This document shows positions 7,671-13,514 of a DNA stretch of 13,514 nucleotides, one piece after another. This DNA is from Candidatus Magasanikbacteria bacterium RIFCSPLOWO2_02_FULL_44_11 (GTDB lineage: Bacteria > Patescibacteriota > Patescibacteriia > Magasanikbacterales > GWA2-37-8): assembly GCA_001783035.1 (NCBI GenBank), contig MFQK01000039.1, positions 41,568 through 55,081 of the forward strand. Reading direction: 5' to 3'. The position numbers and the translations under genes are program-made. Below the pieces are notes generated by a model. It worked only from the letters and a program-made list of their open reading frames with translations. It did not search any database and was not told the origin of the DNA. How positions within the stretch are numbered: the first letter of the stretch is position 1; each line of letters opens with the position of its first letter.

Positions 7671-8282
7671 TTAATAAATTCTAATCACGTCGTCGGCCAC
7701 TTCAAAATGAAGCTCGGGTTTCTTTTCCAAAACATATTTCTTTAAAGCTTTTATTGTTGGATAATCGTTTTGCCCTCGAAAAACTCGGGCGTCATCTATT
7801 AAGATGACAAATTTTTGTTTCAAATTGCTGAATATACCGGCTAATTCTTCGACAATTGGCGTTTCCTTATCACCGCGCTTGGTGATGCCTGCCGAGTAAT
7901 GGGCGTCTAACCAGAAAACAACCGGCTCATTGATGGTTGGCAATAGTTGTGAAAGGACTACGCCGCTATCCCCTTGAAGAATTTTAATATAAGGAAATTC
8001 TTTAAATCTCTCCTGGGCATTTTTTGCCAACTGCGCATCCAACTCAATAGAAAAAATGGTTGAAAAATTATTCTTATTGAAGTCAATCATGTTTCCTAGG
8101 TAGGTGCCGGTTTCAATTAAGCACTTGTAGGCATTTTTTTCGCCATATTCCTGGACTAACTTCCAGCGAAGCGGGTCTGATAACGGTTTAGCTTTAATGC
8201 GGTCAGCCAACGGACGATAAACCGGCAGTAACCAGCGGTATAAAAACGTTTTTTTAATAGCTGCTTTGATTGGTGAATCCAT
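7671..8282 (-). CDS. Class I SAM methyltransferase-like protein
   Basis: A 203-residue protein. After a basic N-terminus (AAIKKTFLYRW), LIETGTYLGNM (55-65) looks like SAM motif I with Thr in the Gly-rich loop. IFSIELDAQLAKNAQERF (76-93) supplies the acidic strand-2 residue, Glu80. IKILQGDSGVVL (99-110) follows. FWLDAHYSAGITKRGDKETPIVEEL (123-147), with an LDAHYS motif, is the strand-4 region. FVILIDDAR marks strand 5. This LDAHxS/GDxxTPIxEEL group is usually annotated as a class I SAM-dependent methyltransferase in glycan loci, but few members have known substrates. I chose ATG 8282, where the protein homology begins. Longer reading to 8366 would need an overlap with the upstream gene and adds an unconserved Arg-rich stretch. 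The methylation target is unknown. Confidence 0.75.
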   Translation of the reverse strand: MDSPIKAAIKKTFLYRWLLPVYRPLADRIKAKPLSDPLRWKLVQEYGEKNAYKCLIETGTYLGNMIDFNKNNFSTIFSIELDAQLAKNAQERFKEFPYIKILQGDSGVVLSQLLPTINEPVVFWLDAHYSAGITKRGDKETPIVEELAGIFSNLKQKFVILIDDARVFRGQNDYPTIKALKKYVLEKKPELHFEVADDVIRIY

Positions 8283-8316
8283 ACTTTTTTGGTTATAGTG
8301 AATGAATAATAAATAA

Positions 8317-9129
8317 TTAATCGATGTCCTCCACCTGTGAAGACGCCCCGATTCCCGACACGCCAAGCACTTCTAAAGCGTGTACTTGGTGGCGCGGAAT
8401 ATATTTAGACAACGTATTCTCAACGGCATAAGAAATCAGGGCTAGCGGCACGCTTTTCCAAAGAGCTGATTTCCAGGTAGCGAGTGCTTCGCTGCGTAAA
8501 CCATAGAGCCTAGTGCAAATATAATCGGGTTGGATATATTTAAGTACAAATAATCCCCTCCCCTTCCAGTTGGCTATCTTGAATTGGTCATTGAGGTGGT
8601 AACGGCCGCTTATTTTAAAATAGAAATCGGTGACAATAGTGGACCGCTTCAAAGCAGCCACGAGCATCACTATTTCACCCAGACTCTTATAGTGGCTATC
8701 ACAAGCGGCACGGATAAGCTTTCGGTTCCCAAGATAGATGTATTGATCAATTTTTTTATCGAGCCCAAGCGGCAGATCTTCGCGTAACCCTGCCTCGACC
8801 AGAATGATCTTTGCACCCGGAACTTTATCTCGAATTGAGGCAATTGTTTCCAAAGTTTGCTCGGCGCGAGTTTCCGGACTAAACACGGTGCGCGGGCTTT
8901 CATATTGGATCTGTCCACCCTTAGTATAAATTAAAGAGGTAATAATGAAACAAAAGGACAATGGCTCCCGATCTTTCAATTTTTGTCGTGAAAATAAGTG
9001 AAGACCGGAAACAACAAGCTGAAAGGGGACAACAATAACTATTCGATACACCAAACGCACCAAAAACGTGGCCGGATGGCCGAGGACCTTTTGTAAGGTC
9101 CTTTTGATTGTCGAAGTTAAAGTGGACAC
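8317..9129 (-). CDS. WavE-like hypothetical protein, possible glycosyltransferase
   Basis: A 270-residue protein of uncertain function. A hydrophobic segment (about 22-48) could anchor it to the membrane. It is followed by FCFIITSLIY, and then by a region with TRAEQTLETIASIRDKVPGA (87-106), KIILVEAG (107-114), KSLGEIVMLVAAL (148-160) and FYFKISGRYHLNDQF (169-183). Periodic strands, the acidic end of a strand at VEAG, and KISGRYxLN resemble the WavE lipopolysaccharide-synthesis family (PF07507) as I remember it, but I cannot confirm this. The start is GTG at 9129, 5 nt after the fcl stop, with AGAAAG about 8 nt upstream. The location between fcl and the flippase suggests a sugar transferase or sugar-modifying role. 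It could instead be an unrelated GT-A-like enzyme. Confidence 0.6.
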   Translation of the reverse strand: MSTLTSTIKRTLQKVLGHPATFLVRLVYRIVIVVPFQLVVSGLHLFSRQKLKDREPLSFCFIITSLIYTKGGQIQYESPRTVFSPETRAEQTLETIASIRDKVPGAKIILVEAGLREDLPLGLDKKIDQYIYLGNRKLIRAACDSHYKSLGEIVMLVAALKRSTIVTDFYFKISGRYHLNDQFKIANWKGRGLFVLKYIQPDYICTRLYGLRSEALATWKSALWKSVPLALISYAVENTLSKYIPRHQVHALEVLGVSGIGASSQVEDID

Positions 9130-9134
9130 AAGAG

Positions 9135-10058
9135 TTACTTTCTAATAGATGGATAATTTTTAACGAACCAGGCAATGGTTTGCTCCAGGCCATCTGCTAC
9201 TGAAGTAAATTTGAACTCCGGCAAATATTTTTGTAATTTAGCGGAATCTGATGGTTTCCTGAGCTGGCCATCTGGTTTGGTCGCATCAAACACTATTTTG
9301 CCTAAAAAGCCCATTTTTTTTGCCACCAGGTGTACAACATCTTTAATACTCGTTTCTATACCCGAGGTAAAAATAATTGGCGATTCTTCATTATAGTTGT
9401 TTAAAGCCCACAAAGCAAGCTTGACGATGTCATCAGAAAAGACAAATTCGCGTAAGGCTTGGCCCGATCCCCAGACTGACAGGTCGGTGTTGTTTTCTTT
9501 GGCTAAGAAGCATTTATGGATTAAAGCCGCCAAAACATGGCCGTTTTCTAAGCTAAAATTGTCGTTGGGTCCGTAGACGTTCGTGCCGATGGCAGTAATA
9601 AAATTACAGGCCCACTCTTTGCGGTAGGCCCGGCTTTGCACGTCCATCATTCGTTTGGCGTAGGCATAGCCGAAATTGGAATCGTGGGGCAGACCATTAT
9701 GCAAGTCTTTTTCATTGAGGGGATAGCTAGCATTGTTGGGGAAAACACAGGTTGAAATAAATGACAATAATTTTTCTACACCAGCCAGACGTGCAGCCTC
9801 AAGCGTGTGGATGTTAATCAAAAGATTATCCCTAAAATAGGAACCGGGGTGTTTCAGGTTTGCACCAACTCCTCCGACAACCGCGGCAGTATGGATAACA
9901 CGATTTGGTTTTATTTTTGCAAATGTTTTTTTGGTTTCCTCAAAGTCTGTCAAATCTAAATCCGCGTGTGTCAGGTAAACTGCATTTGGCAGGTTAAGGC
10001 GTTTGATAGCCGACCCCACCAACCCATCAGCGCCGGTAACCAAAGTAATTTTGTTCAT
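9135..10058 (-). CDS. fcl: GDP-L-fucose synthase (GDP-4-keto-6-deoxymannose 3,5-epimerase-4-reductase)
   Basis: A 307-residue short-chain dehydrogenase that converts GDP-4-keto-6-deoxy-D-mannose to GDP-L-fucose with NADPH. It has the NAD(P) Rossmann GxxGxxG at 9-15 (TGADGLVG), SDR active-site Ser102 in FISTCVF, Tyr131 and Lys135 in GYAYAK, and the epimerase-type Cys104 and His174 (NGHVLAAL). TNVYGPNDNF (159-168) is strongly conserved in this family. Several stretches (STCVFP, SNFGYAYAKRMMDVQ, the C-terminal YLPEFKF) resemble the animal GFUS enzyme more than E. coli Fcl, judged from remembered sequences. ATG 10058 sits 4 nt after the SDR stop. A start at 10115 would overlap the upstream gene by 53 nt, so I rejected it. 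With gmd at the right edge it completes GDP-fucose synthesis, but two other genes separate the pair. Confidence 0.92.
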   Translation of the reverse strand: MNKITLVTGADGLVGSAIKRLNLPNAVYLTHADLDLTDFEETKKTFAKIKPNRVIHTAAVVGGVGANLKHPGSYFRDNLLINIHTLEAARLAGVEKLLSFISTCVFPNNASYPLNEKDLHNGLPHDSNFGYAYAKRMMDVQSRAYRKEWACNFITAIGTNVYGPNDNFSLENGHVLAALIHKCFLAKENNTDLSVWGSGQALREFVFSDDIVKLALWALNNYNEESPIIFTSGIETSIKDVVHLVAKKMGFLGKIVFDATKPDGQLRKPSDSAKLQKYLPEFKFTSVADGLEQTIAWFVKNYPSIRK

Positions 10059-10062
10059 AATA

Positions 10063-11088
10063 TTATCGGCATAATGCTCTTTGCCACTCAATAGTTTTTT
10101 TGAGACCGATATCAAGTGGTAAAAAATCTTTTTTTCCGAATTCGCGCTGTACTAAAGACATATCAAGAAAAACATCATCAGGCGCTCCGGCCACGGTGTT
10201 ATCGGAATTATTTGGAAATGTAACCGGCGCACCGACAATTGTACCAACGCTTTTGGCTAATTCAGCAATGGTAGTCTTAGACTCGCCACCGACATTGTAA
10301 ATCGGTTCTTTACCTGACAAGAGGATGTGCCACAGTATTTCAACTGCATCAGCGACGTAACAATAGGTGCGTTTGGCTTCGCCTTGATCAAGCAAATCAA
10401 TCTTTCCTTGCAAGGCTTTATAGATAAAATTATTGATAACCCGCTTGTCCCCCGATTTTGTGCCCGGACCATAGGCCAGGGATAATCGGGCTGATTTAGC
10501 ATCTACTCCTTTGGCACGAAACGCATTAACAATAGTTTCGCCACAACGTTTACCTTCGATATAGCAGGATCGTGGATGGGTTGTATTTGTTGTCCCAATT
10601 TGTTGTTCGTTAAATGGCGGATTTCTTAAACCACTATAAACTTCGCTCGTACTCATGAATAAAAATTTGCCACCGGGGAGTAGTTTTTCGAACAGAGCGA
10701 GGGTGGCCGTGGTATTAAGCTCGATCGTTTTAATCTGGTTTTCCATGAATTTCCCCGGCTGACCGTAACCGGCGGCGTGGATGATGTAATCTGCTTTAGG
10801 TAACTTTGCGAGAAAATTCTGGTCTGTTAAATCACCCTGGAGAATTTTAGCTCCAGCATAGTTGAGAAAATAGCGAGTGTGCTCAGAAACGTCACTTTGC
10901 ACTAAGGCGTAGATATTAGTCTGTTTTGATTGGCTTGTTAAAAAACTATGGAGTGTGGCTAGTAAATACGTGCCGATTAAACCAGAAGCACCAGTAATGA
11001 CAATAGTCTTTCCGACGATTTCATCTAAGCTGATCCGGTCAATAATTTTTTGGGCATCTTCAGCAATAATTTTGACTAATGTACCCAT
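10063..11088 (-). CDS. NAD-dependent epimerase/dehydratase (nucleotide-sugar SDR)
   Basis: A 341-residue extended SDR of the nucleotide-sugar epimerase/dehydratase/decarboxylase group. It has GASGLIGTYLL (33-43), the cofactor loop, and DLTD (86-89). IIHAAGYGQPGKF (102-114) is next, then FMSTSEVYSGL (144-154), with Ser/Thr of the catalytic triad. CYIEGKRCGE (175-184) provides Tyr176 and Lys180. LAYGPGTKSGDKRVINNFI resembles substrate loops in UDP-glucuronate decarboxylase (UXS) and related dehydratases, but a defined substrate cannot be assigned. An N-terminal ~26-residue preface lies ahead of the first strand. ATG 11088 is 5 nt after the transketolase stop. A TTG three codons further upstream is not needed. 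By position it may act on the product of the split transketolase or supply a third sugar. The actual reaction is unknown. Confidence 0.85.
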   Translation of the reverse strand: MGTLVKIIAEDAQKIIDRISLDEIVGKTIVITGASGLIGTYLLATLHSFLTSQSKQTNIYALVQSDVSEHTRYFLNYAGAKILQGDLTDQNFLAKLPKADYIIHAAGYGQPGKFMENQIKTIELNTTATLALFEKLLPGGKFLFMSTSEVYSGLRNPPFNEQQIGTTNTTHPRSCYIEGKRCGETIVNAFRAKGVDAKSARLSLAYGPGTKSGDKRVINNFIYKALQGKIDLLDQGEAKRTYCYVADAVEILWHILLSGKEPIYNVGGESKTTIAELAKSVGTIVGAPVTFPNNSDNTVAGAPDDVFLDMSLVQREFGKKDFLPLDIGLKKTIEWQRALCR

Positions 11089-11093
11089 AAGTA

Positions 11094-11981
11094 TCAACGT
11101 GCTAGTAGTTTTTCGAGACGGTGGCGGATATTTTCGACCGTCAAACCGATAGTTTTGTCATGATCCTCGGCTTTACCATAGTTCGTTAGAAATTCGCGAG
11201 GCACGCCAATGCTGCCCAGCATAATCTTTTCACCGGCTAAAGATTGTGTTACCTCGTGGGCTAGCGTCCCAACATAGTTTGGTTCGACTAATACTATTTT
11301 TCCACTGCTACAATTTTCCTGGAGTGTTTGTTGATCGAACGGCGCGACCGTCGTATAATAAAGAATAGTAACATCGAGTCCCTCGCATGCTTCTAAAACT
11401 GGTTTTAAGCTCGGGCCAATCGCTATGACAGTTGCCTGATTGCCTTTTTTTACTACCTCGGCTTGACCAAACACCACTGCACGGCTCTCCGTATTTTCTC
11501 TTTCACTGATCCGAAAATAAGTTGGTTTGCCGTCAGCATACGCGGCTTTAAAAAGCGTATCAAATTCTTGCGCCGTACCGGGCAAGATAACTTCCATGCC
11601 CGGAATATTTTTTAAAATTCCAACATCGCCTGGGCAATGATGCGTGCAGCCTAAAGCGGCGTAATCATACGAAGCACCAACGCTCACGAAATTACCACCC
11701 AATTGTTGATAACCAAAATCGAGTTTTAATTGCTCATAAGCCCGCTCGACTAAAAAGGGGGCGATGGTGTGTACCACGGGAATAAAACCAGTCATGGCGA
11801 GACCCGCCGCCAAACCGATCGTGGATTGCTCTAAAATGCCGATGTTGTACACATGGCCAGGATAGGTTTGGAAGGTTTTGTTAAAACCAAACACACCAAT
11901 ATCACCGAGTAAGAGCATCAATCGCTCATCGCCGGCCAGGACGGATTCAACGGTCGTGACAAATTGTTTACGCATACTCAT
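11094..11981 (-). CDS. Transketolase, C-terminal subunit (Pyr and C domains)
   Basis: A 295-residue half transketolase. GDIGVFGFNKTF (26-37) and YNIGILEQSTIGLAAGLAMTG (45-65) form the Pyr domain. The latter contains the catalytic Glu51, which activates the TPP aminopyrimidine in the family. HTIAPFLVERAYEQL (72-86) follows, then GASYDYAALGCTHHCPGDVG (102-121), a typical donor-binding stretch. The last ~110 residues form the transketolase C-domain. It needs the N-terminal partner encoded just upstream to make a working TPP-dependent enzyme that transfers a two-carbon ketol unit from a ketose phosphate to an aldose acceptor. The start ATG overlaps the upstream stop (ATGA), and AAGAGG lies close in front of it, so translation is coupled and equal amounts are expected. 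Gene ends TGA. It may act in a sugar branch or heptose pathway, or in central metabolism. Confidence 0.92.
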   Translation of the reverse strand: MSMRKQFVTTVESVLAGDERLMLLLGDIGVFGFNKTFQTYPGHVYNIGILEQSTIGLAAGLAMTGFIPVVHTIAPFLVERAYEQLKLDFGYQQLGGNFVSVGASYDYAALGCTHHCPGDVGILKNIPGMEVILPGTAQEFDTLFKAAYADGKPTYFRISERENTESRAVVFGQAEVVKKGNQATVIAIGPSLKPVLEACEGLDVTILYYTTVAPFDQQTLQENCSSGKIVLVEPNYVGTLAHEVTQSLAGEKIMLGSIGVPREFLTNYGKAEDHDKTIGLTVENIRHRLEKLLAR

Positions 11982-12763
11982 ATCGCCTCTTCTAATAGTT
12001 GAGCAAGCTCTTCTGGTTTAGGCGCTTTATGGTGCCATTCAGGATTATGCTCCATGGACTTGATGCCGTGACCCTTTACCGTCGTAGCAATGACCGCGAG
12101 CGGTTTACCCTTTGGCCGGTTGCTCAAGGCAGAAAAAATCGCTTCATGGTCATGGCCGTCGATGGCGCTCATATCCCAATCAAATGCTTTAAATTTAGCG
12201 GCTAAATCACCGACGAGTAGCGCCCGATCGGTAGAATGGTTATAATCGACAACCAGGGTAAGATTGTCGAGTTTGTGGTGTGCGGCCAAGAGCGCAGATT
12301 CCCAGACAGTTCCTTCGTTTGCTTCCCCGTCGCCGATGAGCGCAAAAACTTTAGCTGGACTCTTGGCTACTTTTAAGCCTAACGCAGCGCCAACGGCCAT
12401 AGGAAAACCGTGACCGAGCGATCCGGTTGACGCTTCAACACCCGGAACCTTATTTCGGTCAGGATGGCCGCCGAGCGAACTGGTGAAACCGCAAAAGGTT
12501 GGTAATTTCTCAAAGGGGATAAAACCTTTTTTGGCTAAAACAGCGTACAGGCCAATCGAGGCATGCCCTTTGCTTAAAAAAAATCTATCCCGGTCATGGT
12601 CAGCGACCGTCAGCGGGGTGACATTTAAAACACGATCATAAAGCACCCAAAGAATATCCAAGATGGATAAAGCGCTGGGCAGATGCCCCTCGCATGCGGC
12701 AGCGCCGGCTTTAATTATTTCCTGCTTTAATTTTTTTAATGTCGTAAGTTCGGTGGTAGTCAT
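11978..12763 (-). CDS. Transketolase, N-terminal subunit (TPP/PP domain)
   Basis: A 261-residue PP domain of transketolase. CEGHLPSALSILDILWVLY (24-42) is the normal helical start, with Pro-Ser where most transketolases have Gly-Gly after the conserved GH. DRFFLSKGHASIGLYAVL (59-76) and GGHPDRNKVPGVEASTGSLG (98-117) follow. The TPP-pyrophosphate/Mg signature GDGEANEGTVWE (144-155) ends with VVDYN (171-175), where Asp145 and Asn175 fit the GDG-x-N motif. I chose ATG 12763, 2 nt after the gmd stop. A GTG at 12802 would overlap gmd and add residues without homology. Transketolases are usually one ~660-residue chain, while archaeal and some bacterial versions are split like this. The pair's placement between nucleotide-sugar genes suggests a job in glycan precursor synthesis. 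Confidence 0.92.
   Translation of the reverse strand: MTTTELTTLKKLKQEIIKAGAAACEGHLPSALSILDILWVLYDRVLNVTPLTVADHDRDRFFLSKGHASIGLYAVLAKKGFIPFEKLPTFCGFTSSLGGHPDRNKVPGVEASTGSLGHGFPMAVGAALGLKVAKSPAKVFALIGDGEANEGTVWESALLAAHHKLDNLTLVVDYNHSTDRALLVGDLAAKFKAFDWDMSAIDGHDHEAIFSALSNRPKGKPLAVIATTVKGHGIKSMEHNPEWHHKAPKPEELAQLLEEAI
11986..11991 (-). promoter_or_regulatory. Ribosome binding site of the transketolase C-terminal gene
   Basis: AAGAGG sits 4 nt ahead of the ATG at 11981, inside the last codons of the upstream gene, whose stop overlaps that ATG. It is one of the few clear Shine-Dalgarno matches in the window; most other genes have only weak or no match. It supports the ATG 11981 start and balanced output of the two subunits. 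Confidence 0.6.
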
Positions 12764-12765
12764 AG

Positions 12766-13514
12766 TTAAGCCTGCGGGGTAGGATTCTTTTCCGCGTCGC
12801 ACATGATCATTATTAATTCTTTGAAGTTAACCTTGGGTTCCCAACCTAATTTGTTTTTAGACTTTGAAGCGTCGCCTATTAAAACTTCCACTTCGGCGGG
12901 CCGAAAGTATTCACGGTCAATCTCCACGAGCACTTGACCGGTTTTAACATCAACACCTTTTTCTTCAAGGCCCGTCCCCTGCCAGGCTAACTCATAATCA
13001 AAATGGCGAGCGGTTTCTTCCGCAAATTCACGCACGCTATGCGTTTCACCCGTGGCAATAACATAATCGTCTGGCTTGGGTTGCTGGAGCATAAGCCACA
13101 TAGCCTCCACATACTCTTTGGCGTAACCCCAATCGCGGCGCGCTTCCAGATTTCCGAGGTAGACTTTATCTTGCTTACCAGATTTTATTTTGGCGAAACC
13201 GCTGACGATTTTTTTGGTGACAAACGTCCCACCACGGCGTGGCGACTCGTGGTTAAATAAAATACCATTGCTGATAAACATGTTATATGATTCGCGATAA
13301 TTCACGGCCAGGTTGTGAGCGAAGACTTTAGCGCAACCATAGGGGCTACGTGGGTAAAATGGCGTCGTTTCTTTTTGTGGAGTTTCAAGAACTTTCCCAA
13401 ACATTTCCGAGGATCCAGCTTGATAAAATTTTACGTTTAAACCCGCATCGCGGACAGCATCGAGCAGACGAAGCGTTCCTAACGCTACGGTGTCACACGT
13501 ATATTCTGGCATTG
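12766..13514 (-). CDS. gmd: GDP-mannose 4,6-dehydratase, N-terminus beyond right edge
   Basis: About 249 C-terminal residues of Gmd, which makes GDP-4-keto-6-deoxy-D-mannose from GDP-D-mannose in the cytoplasm. The window begins inside the gene: the first codon read is at PEYTCDT, which in relatives lies deep inside the protein, so roughly the first third, including the Rossmann GxxGxxG, is missing. Numbering from the first Met seen, AGSSEMFG (32-39) holds Ser34 and Glu36 of the dehydratase triad. [14 protein letters not shown] (49-62) has Tyr58 and Lys62, and [13 protein letters not shown] and [14 protein letters not shown] (126-139) are near-diagnostic. Usual family enzymes carry Thr at the Ser34 position, and Ser is also known. 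The stop TAA lies 2 nt before the transketolase start. Fcl, its natural partner, is 2.7 kb downstream. Confidence 0.93.
   Translation of the reverse strand, partial: MPEYTCDTVALGTLRLLDAVRDAGLNVKFYQAGSSEMFGKVLETPQKETTPFYPRSPYGCAKVFAHNLAVNYRESYNMFISNGILFNHESPRRGGTFVTKKIVSGFAKIKSGKQDKVYLGNLEARRDWGYAKEYVEAMWLMLQQPKPDDYVIATGETHSVREFAEETARHFDYELAWQGTGLEEKGVDVKTGQVLVEIDREYFRPAEVEVLIGDASKSKNKLGWEPKVNFKELIMIMCDAEKNPTPQA

Noticed and set aside
8283..8316. A/T-rich gap considered as an internal promoter
   Set aside because: Only 34 nt long, with no convincing -35/-10 pair at proper spacing. The AT richness is like that of the surroundings.
8921..9193. Minus-strand open frame of 90 codons
   Set aside because: It overlaps the better-supported WavE-like gene and the fcl end in another frame, and its translation shows no recognisable motif.
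13510..13512. ATG near the right edge taken as the gmd start
   Set aside because: It falls in the middle of the conserved dehydratase (PEYT region), so the true start lies beyond the window.

Overview
The window is one uninterrupted surface-polysaccharide (O-antigen, capsule or glycan) locus. All fifteen genes lie on the minus strand, so transcription runs from right to left and both window edges cut through genes. Junctions are very tight, from a 10-nt overlap to a 34-nt gap, and I see no internal promoter or terminator. This looks like part of one long operon whose promoter lies beyond the right edge.

Layout in transcription order. (1) Nucleotide-sugar supply, 13514 to 9135: GDP-mannose 4,6-dehydratase (gmd, 5' end missing), a split transketolase (N-terminal and C-terminal halves as separate genes), an SDR-type nucleotide-sugar epimerase/dehydratase, and GDP-L-fucose synthase (fcl). 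Gmd and Fcl together give GDP-L-fucose. The transketolase pair and the SDR between them are not explained by that pathway. (2) An uncertain WavE-like protein, a small SAM methyltransferase-like protein and a Wzx-type flippase, 9129 to 6335. (3) Assembly genes, 6331 to the left edge: two GT2 glycosyltransferases, two class I SAM methyltransferases, a GT4 glycosyltransferase, a third GT2, and a GT39/PMT-like membrane glycosyltransferase that runs off the left edge.

Proposed division of labour: the upstream block makes GDP-L-fucose and perhaps a second sugar, the GT2/GT4 enzymes build a lipid-linked oligosaccharide in the cytoplasm, the methyltransferases decorate it, the flippase moves it across the membrane, and the GT-C enzyme adds sugar on the outer face. 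No Wzy polymerase, Wzz, initiating phosphoglycosyltransferase or Wzm/Wzt ABC exporter is visible, so those must lie outside the window if the pathway is standard.

The organism is a bacterium using TGA as a stop codon (several genes end in TGA), with AT-leaning DNA, many A/T homopolymers and mostly weak Shine-Dalgarno sequences. That style fits an uncultivated environmental lineage, possibly a candidate phylum, but nothing here fixes the taxonomy. No tRNA, rRNA, CRISPR, insertion sequence or integrase was seen. No gene-free stretch exceeds 34 bases.
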